Below are positions 54,332 through 62,356 of a DNA stretch of 64,000 nt, in pieces; positions within the stretch are counted from its first letter, which is position 1; each line of letters begins with the position of its first letter. Source of the DNA: Azospirillum brasilense (GTDB lineage: Bacteria > Pseudomonadota > Alphaproteobacteria > Azospirillales > Azospirillaceae). Under the pieces are notes generated by a model. That model was given only the letters and a program-made list of their open reading frames with translations. It was not told the origin of the DNA and ran no database searches. The stretch lies in NCBI RefSeq assembly GCF_005222205.1, contig NZ_CP032347.1, positions 620,001 through 684,000 of the forward strand. Direction: 5' to 3'. The position numbers and the translations under genes were made by a program.

Positions 54332-54901
54332 ATGCACACCGACAGCAAGACCGGCCAACTCCTGCACGACGATCATCACCGGACCATCGACCTTTTGAAC
54401 GCGTTCGAAGCCTATCTTGAGCGCATGGAGGACGACATTCCGCATCTCGACGCGGACGGTCGCGGTCTGCTCGCCACCCTCGGCAAGGAGCTGGGCCAGG
54501 ACCTCGAACGGCATTTCCTCCTGGAAGAGCAGTGCCTCTTCCCCCCCATCGCCGCCGCCGGCGCTTACGAGATGACGGCCGACCTGTCGACCGACCATGA
54601 AGCTCTGCGCCCGCTCGTCCGCCGCATCGCCCGGCTGTGTGCCTTGGCTCTGCGTGAGGGGTTCGATGAGGAAAGCTGGCCGGCTTTCCGCCATTTCGGG
54701 CATCAGTTGATCGACGGCCTCGTTCTGCACATTCAGAAGGAAGAGACCGCACTGCTCAGCGCCGTGGACGCCGTGCTCACGCCGTCACAGGACGTCGCCC
54801 TTGCACGGGCTTACCGCCCTGGGGAAGAGGCGCTTGGCGGCGTGGATGAACGCGCATCATCGCCGCGGGCTTGGGACGGACACTCAGCGGCGGGTCGGTA
54901 G
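54332..54901 (+). CDS. Hemerythrin HHE domain protein
   Basis: This roughly 189-residue protein has the diiron hemerythrin pattern: LLHDDHHRTIDLLNAFE, ERHFLLEEQCLFP, DHEALRPLVRR and HQLIDGLVLHIQKEETAL, which supply His and Glu ligands. Such proteins bind O2 or NO, or repair iron centres under nitrosative stress, consistent with the adjoining NirK. A GTG at 54305 overlapping the previous stop (GTGA) is an alternative start. The last 30 residues look disordered. Confidence 0.85.
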   Translation: MHTDSKTGQLLHDDHHRTIDLLNAFEAYLERMEDDIPHLDADGRGLLATLGKELGQDLERHFLLEEQCLFPPIAAAGAYEMTADLSTDHEALRPLVRRIARLCALALREGFDEESWPAFRHFGHQLIDGLVLHIQKEETALLSAVDAVLTPSQDVALARAYRPGEEALGGVDERASSPRAWDGHSAAGR

Positions 54902-54932
54902 TGGCCAACGTGCGTCGATGTTCCGAACCGAA

Positions 54933-55100
54933 TCAAGCCGGATTCATCGGCTCGGTGGGCGGAACGGGGTTGTCCTCGGGTTCCGCTGGCGCGGCGGGCA
55001 CGGGCTCGTCCTCCTGCCCGTCCGGAAGGCGACCGAGGCAGGACCCGTCGGGGCGCGCGAAGGGTGACGAGGGCAGGGGTGCGGACCGCTGGGGCTTCAT
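54933..55100 (-). CDS. Small proline-rich protein, hypothetical
   Basis: A 55-codon frame begins MKPQRSAPLPSSPFARPDGS and ends rich in Pro, Glu and Ala. It has AGGGAGGAAT seven bases before its ATG, the best ribosome-binding sequence in the neighbourhood. No hydrophobic segment or known motif is present. It may be real because of that signal, but composition alone does not distinguish it from chance in GC-rich DNA. The 286 bp between it and the next gene (55101-55386) show no further gene. Confidence 0.4.
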   Translation of the reverse strand: MKPQRSAPLPSSPFARPDGSCLGRLPDGQEDEPVPAAPAEPEDNPVPPTEPMNPA

Positions 55101-55386
55101 GGTGATTCCTCCCTTCCTGTCAGAACACCCTTCACGCCGCATCATCGCGACGGCGCGAAAGCCTGCCGGTGAGGCGGCATCCATTTGCGGGCATGAGCCC
55201 CCCGTGCGCCGACGCCGGTGAACGGCTCGCTCACCTTCGACCACACCGCCGCCGAACCACACGCTCACCAACCATTCCGGCGGTCGGTATGATGGCCCCC
55301 CGCTTTGCGATGGCCCCTCACCGGTAAGAAGGACGAGGAGGCGCCGATCTTCCAGGGCGCTGACCACCGCCTCGTCGCCGACCTGT

Positions 55387-55860
55387 TCAAGGCGGTGCCG
55401 GAGTTGCGGCAGGCGCTCCGACACCGGCGCGGCACAGGTCCGCCAGGGCCTGGAAGCCGGCGGCGAAGGTGTTCCGGCCGACCTGCTCGCGCAGCGTGGG
55501 CAGGTCCTCGGGCCGGCACTCGAAGTCGGCCCACCATTCGCCGAAGGTGCGGTTGCCCTCCGTCACCTCGGTCAGGCGGAAGGTCGCAACGTAGTCGGTG
55601 AGCGGCAGCGGGGATTCGAGGATCGTGTAGGTGTAGGAGCGCTCGCGGTCGCTGAAGGACACCAGCTGTTCGCGCAGCCGACCGCCGGGCGTGAGCCCGA
55701 AGTTGCGGACACAGCCGACCGTGTCGCTGCGCAGCCCGTCCTCGATGTGGCTGTCCGCGATGATGGGATGCCAGGCGTGGTGGCCGTTGAAATCCCGCGC
55801 CTTGTCCCAGACCACCCCGACGGGCGCGTCGATGACGGCGCTGACATAGACCCGTGCCAT
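55387..55860 (-). CDS. SRPBCC (polyketide cyclase/START-like) family protein
   Basis: This 157-residue protein has the helix-grip fold: MARVYVSAVIDAPVGVVWDK at the start, HHAWHPIIADSHIEDGLRSD, CVRNFGLTPGGRLREQLVSF, and ESPLPLTDYVATFRLTEVTE. The fold forms a hydrophobic cavity for a ligand; enzymatic or carrier roles are both known. It is the last gene of the operon started by the Tm-1-like gene, 12 bp after the TIM-barrel gene. Its ligand is unknown but probably relates to the TIM-barrel reaction. Confidence 0.82.
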   Translation of the reverse strand: MARVYVSAVIDAPVGVVWDKARDFNGHHAWHPIIADSHIEDGLRSDTVGCVRNFGLTPGGRLREQLVSFSDRERSYTYTILESPLPLTDYVATFRLTEVTEGNRTFGEWWADFECRPEDLPTLREQVGRNTFAAGFQALADLCRAGVGAPAATPAPP

Positions 55861-55872
55861 GCTTTTCCCCCC

Positions 55873-56709
55873 TCAGCGTTGCTTGGTGATGGCCTTGAAG
55901 CGGCGCGTCTGTTCGGTCAGCGCGGTTTCCGTTGGCAGGCGTTCCATGCTGGACGCCCCATAGAAGCCATGACAGACGGCGCACGCGCCGAGGACGAAAG
56001 AGGCGTCCTCCGGCGTGGCGATCGGGCCACCGTGGCACAGCACGATCACGTCCTTGCGCACCCGCAGGGCCGCCTCCGCCCAGGCGTCGATCCTCGGCAC
56101 GCAGTCCTTCAGCGACAGCGCCGTCTCCGCCCCGATGCTGCCGCCGGTGGTCAGGCCGAGGTGGCAGACGATGACGTCGGCCCCGGCCTCGGCCATCGCG
56201 ACCGCCTCGCCTTCCGAGAAGACGTAGGGCGTGGTCAGCAGATCCAGCTCATGAGCGGCGCGGATCATGTCCACCTCCAGCCCGTAGCCCATGCCGGTCT
56301 CCTCCAGGTTGGCCCGGAACACGCCGTCGATCAGCCCGACGGTCGGGAAGTTCTGCACGCCGGAGAAGCCCAGATCGGCCAGCCGCCGCAGGAACTGGTC
56401 CTGGATCATGAAGGGATCGGTGCCGTTGACGCCGGCCAGCACCGGGGTGTGCCGCACCACCGGCAGCACCTCGCGCGCCATGTCGACGACGATCTCGTTG
56501 GCGTTGCCGTAGGCGAGCAGCCCGGCCAGCGAGCCGCGCCCGGCCATACGGTAGCGGCCGGAGTTGTAGATGACGATCAGGTCGATCCCGCCCGCCTCCT
56601 CGCATTTGGCGGACAGGCCGGTTCCGGCGCCGCCGCCGACGATGGGTTCGCCGCGGGCGATCATGCCGCGGAACCGGTTGAGGATTTGTTGACGGGGAAT
56701 GCGGGGCAT
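55873..56709 (-). CDS. TIM-barrel signal-transduction/phosphoenolpyruvate hydrolase-like family protein (Tm-1 C-terminal half type)
   Basis: This 278-residue protein has the family's phosphate-loop-like GGGAGTGLSAKCEEAGGIDL, IVIYNSGRYRMAGRGSLAGL, SGVQNFPTVGLIDGVFRANL, VCHLGLTTGGSIGA and CHGGPIATPED. The same family makes up the C-terminal half of the plant antiviral protein Tm-1. The family is annotated as PEP hydrolase-like from fold resemblance; the reaction is not established. It lies 13 bp after the Tm-1-like gene and next to a paralogue fused to a regulator (58064-59845). Confidence 0.88.
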   Translation of the reverse strand: MPRIPRQQILNRFRGMIARGEPIVGGGAGTGLSAKCEEAGGIDLIVIYNSGRYRMAGRGSLAGLLAYGNANEIVVDMAREVLPVVRHTPVLAGVNGTDPFMIQDQFLRRLADLGFSGVQNFPTVGLIDGVFRANLEETGMGYGLEVDMIRAAHELDLLTTPYVFSEGEAVAMAEAGADVIVCHLGLTTGGSIGAETALSLKDCVPRIDAWAEAALRVRKDVIVLCHGGPIATPEDASFVLGACAVCHGFYGASSMERLPTETALTEQTRRFKAITKQR

Positions 56710-56722
56710 CGTCGAAGGCTCC

Positions 56723-57958
56723 TTATGGCGTCGTGCCGTGGCCGGTCGCGGCGATGTCCCGGAAGGCCTGGACGAGCGCGGCGGCGAAGGCGGGGTCGTT
56801 GATGTTGTGGGGAAGGCGGATCAGCCGGCGCGCGTCCGTCTGCTCGACGGTGCGCTCCAGCGCGTCGAACAGCGCGGCGTCCGCCTGGGGATCGTGGAAG
56901 GGCTGGCCCGGCGCGTCGAGGACCGACACGCCCCCTTCGGGGATGAGGAAGCGCACCGGCCCGGTGAAGGCGTTCAGCTTGCGGCCGATCCAGGCGCCCA
57001 TCGCCCGGTTCTCGTCCGCCGTGGTGCGCATCAGCGTGACCTGCGGGTTGTGCACATAGAACAGCCGGTCGCGGTAGCGGTCGGGCACGCTGTCGCGCGG
57101 GCCAAAATTCACCATGTCCAGCGCCCCGCAGGACCCGACATAGGGGATGCCGGCCCGCGCGATGGCGTCCAGCCGCTCCTCCCCGGCGCTGAAGACGCCG
57201 CCCATCAGCAGGTCGCAGACCTCGGTGGTCGTCACGTCCAGCACGCCCGCCAGCAGGCCCGAGGCGACGAGCTTCTCCATCGCCCGCCCGCCGGTGCCGG
57301 TGGCGTGGAAGACCAGACAGTCGTAGGCGGGGTCGAGCGCCTGGGACACCTGCGTGACGCAGGGCGTCGTCACGCCGAACATGGTGAGGCCCAGCGCCGG
57401 CTTGGTGTCCGTCTCGGGGATCACGCGCGCCACCATGCCGGCCATCGCGTGGGCGGCGTTGCCCAGCACGCGGCGCGAAATCCGGTTCAGCCCGGCGACG
57501 TCGGTGACCGAGGCCATCATGCAGAGGTCCGTCTCGCCGACGTAGGACGCCACGTTGCCCGACGCGACGGTGGACACGATCAGCTTGGGTGTTCCCACGG
57601 GAAGCACCCGCATACCCGGCGCGATGATCGCCGTGCCGCCGGAGCCGCCCAGGCCGATCATGCCGGCGACGTCGGTGCGCTGTTCGACGAAGCGCCGGAA
57701 GGCGTCGGCCATGCGCGACACGGCCAGCCCGCGATCGTCGGTGCCCAGCACCGCTTCCGCCCCGTCGGGGTGGCAGGAGGCGACGTCCCGCGCCGGGACG
57801 TCGGCCGGGACGGCCGGCGGGCGGGTGCCCACATCGACCGTCACCGTGCGCAGCCCCTCCGCCGCGATCAGCCCCCGCACATAGTCCAACTCGATTCCCT
57901 TGGTGTCGTAACAGCCGACGACATAGACCGTCGCCGCGCTTCGCTCCGCATCCGCCAT
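56723..57958 (-). CDS. Tm-1-like ATP-binding protein (UPF0261 family)
   Basis: This 411-residue protein has the Tm-1 N-terminal domain: VYVVGCYDTKGIELDYVRGL at the start, GMIGLGGSGGTAIIAPGMRV, PKLIVSTVASGNVASYVGET, GLTMFGVTTPCVTQVSQAL and VFHATGTGGRAMEKLVASG. The N-terminal half of tomato Tm-1, which binds ATP and blocks tomato mosaic virus replication protein, is of this family. The bacterial role is unknown. It is the first gene of the operon and diverges from the regulator at 58064 with a 105-bp gap. The ATG at 57956-57958 follows GGAGGCCC. Confidence 0.9.
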   Translation of the reverse strand: MADAERSAATVYVVGCYDTKGIELDYVRGLIAAEGLRTVTVDVGTRPPAVPADVPARDVASCHPDGAEAVLGTDDRGLAVSRMADAFRRFVEQRTDVAGMIGLGGSGGTAIIAPGMRVLPVGTPKLIVSTVASGNVASYVGETDLCMMASVTDVAGLNRISRRVLGNAAHAMAGMVARVIPETDTKPALGLTMFGVTTPCVTQVSQALDPAYDCLVFHATGTGGRAMEKLVASGLLAGVLDVTTTEVCDLLMGGVFSAGEERLDAIARAGIPYVGSCGALDMVNFGPRDSVPDRYRDRLFYVHNPQVTLMRTTADENRAMGAWIGRKLNAFTGPVRFLIPEGGVSVLDAPGQPFHDPQADAALFDALERTVEQTDARRLIRLPHNINDPAFAAALVQAFRDIAATGHGTTP

Positions 57959-58063
57959 GGCTGGGCCTCCTCCCTTCGTCTTTTCCGGAAGTGTAGGCCG
58001 CCCGCCGGGGGTGCCAACCGGAGCCTTGCGGTAGAGCGGGTAATATTGGGTATAGTGGTTCGC

Positions 58064-59845
58064 ATGACCCATGACCGGACTCAACTGCTGGACGAGCTGC
58101 GGCGGGCTTGCGCGGGCCGGCACACGCTGCTGGTCGGCGCCGCCATCGGCACCGGCCTCGCCGCCCGCGCGGCGGCGCGCGGCGGCGCCGATTTCCTGCT
58201 GGCGCTGGCCGCGGGACGCTTCCGCACCATGGGAGCATCATCCATCGCCACCATGCTGGCGCTGCGCGACAGCAACGCCTTCGTCGCCGACTTCGCCTGC
58301 TCGGAGATCGTGGACGCGACACCGATTCCGGTCTTCTTCGGCGCCTGCGCCTGGGGCCTCGCGGAGGAGGAGTTTTCTCCTCTCATGGAGCGGCTGCGCG
58401 GTTGGGGATTCGCCGGGGTGGTGAATTTCCCGACCGTGTCTCATGTCGACGGGCGCTTCCGCGAGGCGCTGGAGCGCACCGGCCTGGGCTTCGCGCGGGA
58501 GGTCCGCCTGCTGGAAGCCGCGCGGGCCGCCGGGCTGGCGACCGTCGGCTATTTCCGCCGCCGGGAGGAGGCGCTGGCGCTCGCCCGGGCGGGGGTGGAC
58601 GTCTACTGCTTCAACATCGGCTGGAACGCCGGCGGCGCCGTGGGCGTGCCCAGCGGGGAGTCGGTGCTGCAGGTCGGCAACCGCGCCCGCGGCCATATCA
58701 AGGCGATCCGCACCGCCGACCCCGGCGCGCTGTGCGTGATCGAGGGCGGGCCGATCACCACCCCGCAGGAGATGCACGAGGCCTGCCGCGAGGCGCGCGC
58801 CGACGGCTACATCGGCGGCTCGACCATCGACCGCCTGCCCTCGGAAAGCTCGATGGAGGAGATGACCGCCGCCTTCAAGCTGGTCTCCACCCTGCAGCGG
58901 CGCATCGACCGGCTGGAACGGCGCCTCGACCAGACCGGCCAGGGGATGGGGCTGGTTGGCCGCACCGACGCGCTGGTGGAGGCGCGGGCGCGGCTGGAGC
59001 ATCTCGGCCCCGACGGCGGGCCGGTGTGGGTCGCCGGACCGGACGGCAGCGGGCGCTCGCTGGTGGCCACTCTGCTGCACGGGCGCGGGCCGCAGCGCCA
59101 GCGTCCGCCGATGACCGTCGATGCCCGCCATCTGGACGGCGGGTGGCTGTTCGGGGCGGAGCCGGCGGACGGCGGACGCCGCCGCCTCGGCTGGGTCGAG
59201 GCCGCCAACGGGACGACGCTGGTGATCGAGAACGCGGAAGGACTGGCGCCCGGCACGCAGGCCGAGCTTGCCGCCTTCCTGGAGCGTGGCAGCTTCCGCC
59301 GTCAGGGCGGCCAGGACAGCCTGCGCTCCAACGCGCGGATCATACTGATCGGAACGGCGGGTCTGGAGGCCGCGACCGGTGCGGGGACGCTCGTGCCCGA
59401 CTTGGCCCGCCGCCTCGCCCGACGCGCCATCGACCTGCCACCGCTGAGCGAGCGGCTGGACGACATTCCGCTGCTGGTCGAGCATTTCGCGGCGGCGCTG
59501 CGCCCATCGGCGGGTCCCGTGCGCCTGTCGCCGCGGGCGTTCCGGCTGCTCATCGCCCATGACTGGCCGGGCAATCTCCGCGAGCTGCGCGCCGTGGTCG
59601 AACAGGCGCTGGACGGCAGCGGCGATGTCATCGAGGCGGAAGCCCTGCCCTCCCTGGACGGCAAGCGCACGGGCCGCCCACGCCCCGACGCGCCGGGAGA
59701 CCGGTCGCCCAAACAGTCGGAACGGGACTGGATCCTCGACGGCCTGCGGCGGCACCGCTTCCGCCGGGGGGAGACGGCCCGCTTCCTCGGCCTGTCGCGC
59801 AAGACGCTCTACAACAAGATGCGCCACTACGGCCTGTTGGAGTGA
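58064..59845 (+). CDS. Transcriptional regulator: TIM-barrel sensor fused to degenerate NtrC-type AAA+ and Fis HTH
   Basis: This 593-residue protein has three parts. Residues 1-268 are a TIM barrel of the same family as the 55873-56709 product (GAAIGTGLAARAAARGGADF, NFPTVSHVDG, EGGPITTPQEM). After a helical linker (272-292), residues 295-510 are an NtrC-type AAA+ domain: Walker A is GPDGSGRS with Arg in place of Lys, Walker B is TTLVIENAEG, and the sigma54-contacting GAFTGA loop is replaced by GAEPADGGRRR. The sensor-2 region WPGNLRELRAVVEQA is kept. A Fis helix-turn-helix (ARFLGLSRKTLYNKM) ends it. It probably senses the barrel's ligand and controls the divergent operon. Confidence 0.88.
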   Translation: MTHDRTQLLDELRRACAGRHTLLVGAAIGTGLAARAAARGGADFLLALAAGRFRTMGASSIATMLALRDSNAFVADFACSEIVDATPIPVFFGACAWGLAEEEFSPLMERLRGWGFAGVVNFPTVSHVDGRFREALERTGLGFAREVRLLEAARAAGLATVGYFRRREEALALARAGVDVYCFNIGWNAGGAVGVPSGESVLQVGNRARGHIKAIRTADPGALCVIEGGPITTPQEMHEACREARADGYIGGSTIDRLPSESSMEEMTAAFKLVSTLQRRIDRLERRLDQTGQGMGLVGRTDALVEARARLEHLGPDGGPVWVAGPDGSGRSLVATLLHGRGPQRQRPPMTVDARHLDGGWLFGAEPADGGRRRLGWVEAANGTTLVIENAEGLAPGTQAELAAFLERGSFRRQGGQDSLRSNARIILIGTAGLEAATGAGTLVPDLARRLARRAIDLPPLSERLDDIPLLVEHFAAALRPSAGPVRLSPRAFRLLIAHDWPGNLRELRAVVEQALDGSGDVIEAEALPSLDGKRTGRPRPDAPGDRSPKQSERDWILDGLRRHRFRRGETARFLGLSRKTLYNKMRHYGLLE

Positions 59846-60534
59846 CCGGCGCCGGGCGGAATCACCAGCCCGTCGGCCGCCCGCCTCATGAGGTCATGAT
59901 AATCCTCGAAGCCGGCCGGCCGATAGAGGAGGACGGGGCCGCCGCCCTCTCCGCGCAGTTCGGCGACGACCGCCGCAGCGTTCGCGACCGCCTCGGCGTC
60001 GCGTGAGGCATCGCCGGTCGCGGCACCCGGATGCACGACGAGGCGCCCCGCACCCGCCGTCCGCAGGCGACGGCCGATGTCCGCGTCGGCGGTAAAGCCG
60101 GTGACGGCGAATCCCGCATGGGCGGCCTGCTCCAGGAACGACACTTCCCGCTCCGCACCGAGCCCGACGCCGCGCAGCGTCTCGCCGGTTTCCCCGTCGA
60201 ACAGCGCGGTGGTGGGGAAATTTGCAACCGCGCGCACCCCGAACCGGCGCAGGGTCTTCAGGAACGGCCCCACCGGCCGGAAGGGGTCGACGGCCAGCAC
60301 GCCGACGCACACACCCTCCGGCACGCCGTCCGGCAATTCAGCCAAGGCGGCGAGCAGCCGCCCGTTGCTGTCCTGGACGGGAAGCAGAGCCAGATACTCG
60401 GCGCAGTCCACCGGATTCCCGCCGAAGGCCGGACAGAACAGCCGTTCCCCTGCACCTTCCGCCTGTTCGGCATGGGGATCAAGCGTGGAGGTAATTTGTA
60501 CGTCGAACCGACCGTTTTTCCCCATTTTACCCAT
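59827..60534 (-). CDS. Third TIM-barrel family paralogue, N-terminally reduced
   Basis: This protein of about 235 residues aligns with the middle of the TIM-barrel family: FGVRAVANFPTTALFDGETG, ETLRGVGLGAEREVSFLEQA and a weak GRLVVHPGAATGD. It lacks the N-terminal GAGTGLSA phosphate loop and the C-terminal GGPI..P motif. It may be a ligand-binding relic or a decaying gene. Its 3' end overlaps the convergent regulator by 19 bp. A start at 60588 is possible, but the extra residues look noncoding. Confidence 0.6.
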   Translation of the reverse strand: MGKMGKNGRFDVQITSTLDPHAEQAEGAGERLFCPAFGGNPVDCAEYLALLPVQDSNGRLLAALAELPDGVPEGVCVGVLAVDPFRPVGPFLKTLRRFGVRAVANFPTTALFDGETGETLRGVGLGAEREVSFLEQAAHAGFAVTGFTADADIGRRLRTAGAGRLVVHPGAATGDASRDAEAVANAAAVVAELRGEGGGPVLLYRPAGFEDYHDLMRRAADGLVIPPGAGHSNRP

Positions 60535-60637
60535 GCCCCGGATCACGCGCCGTTGTGGAATCGACCATGGGGCGGGACGGTATGGCAACGGGTTTCGGTG
60601 AAGGCTCGCCGGGACGACGGAAAACAGGGAGGAAACG

Positions 60638-61867
60638 ATGAAGCGTCAGTTGAGCACCGCGCTGCTGTCCGGGACCGCGCTGCTGCTGGCCACCATGCTG
60701 CCGGCGGCGGCGCAGCAGGGTGCGAAGATCTCGAACGACGTCGTCCGGATCGGGGTGATCACCGACCTGTCCGGGGCCTTCTCAGACCAGAGCGGCCGCG
60801 GCTCCGTCGCCGCCGCGCAGATGGCGGTGGAGGATTTCGGCGGCACGGTGCTGGGCAAGCCTGTCGAGGTGCTGACGGCCGACCACCAGAACAAGGTGGA
60901 TGTGGGCTCGGCCATCGTGCGCGAGTGGATCGACGCGCAGAACGTCGACCTCATCCAGGACGTGGCGAATTCCGGTCTGGCGCTGGCGGTGGCGGACATC
61001 GTCCGCGACAAAGACCGCGTCGCCATCTTCAACGGCCCGTCCGTCACCCGCCTGACCGGCGACAAATGCACGCCCAACACCATCCACTACGCCTACGACG
61101 CCTACGCGCTGGCCAAGGGCACCGGGGCGCAAACGATCAAGCAGGGCGGCGACACCTGGTACTTCCTCACCGTCGATTTCGCCTTCGGCCATGGGCTGGA
61201 GGAGAACACGGCGAAAATCGTTCAGGAGAACGGCGGCAAGGTCCTGGGCGCGGTGCGCTTCCCGTTGAACAATCTGGACTTCGCCTCCTATGTGACGCAG
61301 GCGCAGGCGTCGGGGGCCAAGATCGTCGGCCTCGCCACCACCGGGATGGACGCGCGCAACGCCATCAAGGCCGCCTCAGAATTCGGCCTGACCCAGAGCG
61401 GCCAGCAGCTCGCCGGCCTCCTGCTGTTCGACACCGACGTCCACGCCCTCGGGCTGGAGGCGACGCAGGGGATGTACCTGACCACCGCCTTCTACTGGGA
61501 CCGCGACGACGAGACCCGCGCCTTCTCCCGGCGTTTCCACGAGCGGGTGAAGATCATGCCGAACATGGGCCAGGCCGGCGTCTACTCCTCGACGCTCGCC
61601 TACCTGAAGGCCATCGAGGCCGCGGGCACCGACGAGGCCGGCCCGGTCATGGAAAAGCTGAAGAGCACGCGGATCAACGACGTGTTCGTGAAGGACGGCT
61701 GGGTGCGCGAGGACGGCCGCTTCATGCGCGAGATGTATCTGATGCAGGTGAAGAAGCCCTCGGAGTCCAAATACCCCTGGGACTACTACACCCTGCGCGC
61801 CACGATCCCCGCGGAGGAGGCCTTTCGGCCACTGTCACAAAGCGATTGCCCCCTCGTGAAGAAATGA
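60638..61867 (+). CDS. Orphan Liv-type periplasmic solute-binding protein
   Basis: This 409-residue Peripla_BP_6 protein has a signal peptide (STALLSGTALLLATMLPAAA, then QQGAKI). It carries DVVRIGVITDLSGAFSDQSG, FGGTVLGKPVEVLTADHQNK and a C-terminal double-Cys-free end, NCPLVKK-like. No permease or ATPase lies next to it in the window, so it must use transporter parts encoded elsewhere. Its placement beside the TIM-barrel cluster suggests it supplies the compound sensed or processed there. The ATG at 60638 has GGGAGGA upstream. Confidence 0.88.
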   Translation: MKRQLSTALLSGTALLLATMLPAAAQQGAKISNDVVRIGVITDLSGAFSDQSGRGSVAAAQMAVEDFGGTVLGKPVEVLTADHQNKVDVGSAIVREWIDAQNVDLIQDVANSGLALAVADIVRDKDRVAIFNGPSVTRLTGDKCTPNTIHYAYDAYALAKGTGAQTIKQGGDTWYFLTVDFAFGHGLEENTAKIVQENGGKVLGAVRFPLNNLDFASYVTQAQASGAKIVGLATTGMDARNAIKAASEFGLTQSGQQLAGLLLFDTDVHALGLEATQGMYLTTAFYWDRDDETRAFSRRFHERVKIMPNMGQAGVYSSTLAYLKAIEAAGTDEAGPVMEKLKSTRINDVFVKDGWVREDGRFMREMYLMQVKKPSESKYPWDYYTLRATIPAEEAFRPLSQSDCPLVKK

Positions 61868-61965
61868 TGGCGGTAACGTGGACACCTAGCGGTTCCGTCA
61901 CACATTTGGGGCCCCGCACGGGGTCGGGTTAGGATCGCGCGCGTTACGGCAAGTGGGGCGGCGGA

Positions 61966-62300
61966 GTGATGCGCGGTGGCAGGAGCCCTTTCAAGGGCCG
62001 GCAATTCACGGCGGAGGTGATCCTGTCGGCGGAGCGCGGGCACGGCGAGCTGTGGCGCTTCGCCAAGCTGCGCCAATGCAAGTGTTTGAACAACATGGTC
62101 GAGCAGGACCATCGGCGGGTCGAACGGCTGGTCCAGCCGGGGCTCGGATTCCGGAGCTTCCGCACAGCGCGCCCATCATTGCGCGCTACGAGGTCATGGT
62201 CATAACGCGCAAGGGCCAGGTCTCAGCCGTCCCCGCCGACGACATACCGCCCCCTTTCGCACGGAACATTCGACGAATTTGCCCACTCTGTTGGGAATGA
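61966..62300 (+). mobile_element. Remnant of an IS6-family transposase (internal deletion and frameshift)
   Basis: The frame from 61966 begins like the N-terminus of an IS6-family transposase (SPFKGRQFTAEVILSA). It then jumps to the C-terminal region RQCKCLNNMVEQDHRRVERL and PGLGFRSFRTAR. The DDE catalytic core between them is missing. A frameshift near 62180 moves the end of the protein to another frame, where YEVMVITRKGQVSAVPADD continues the match. I could not recognise terminal inverted repeats. It is not functional. The flanking bases 61868-61965 and 62301-62356 hold no gene. Confidence 0.75.
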
Positions 62301-62356
62301 ACGGGCGTCCGGCTGTTAAGAGCCCACTGTCCCTGTTTCCCCTGACGCAGTGTGCC

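Noticed and set aside
56699..58063. N-terminal extension of the TIM-barrel regulator to 1048 residues
   Set aside because: The extension is antisense to the Tm-1-like gene and low in complexity; the ATG at 58064 begins exactly at the TIM-barrel homology.
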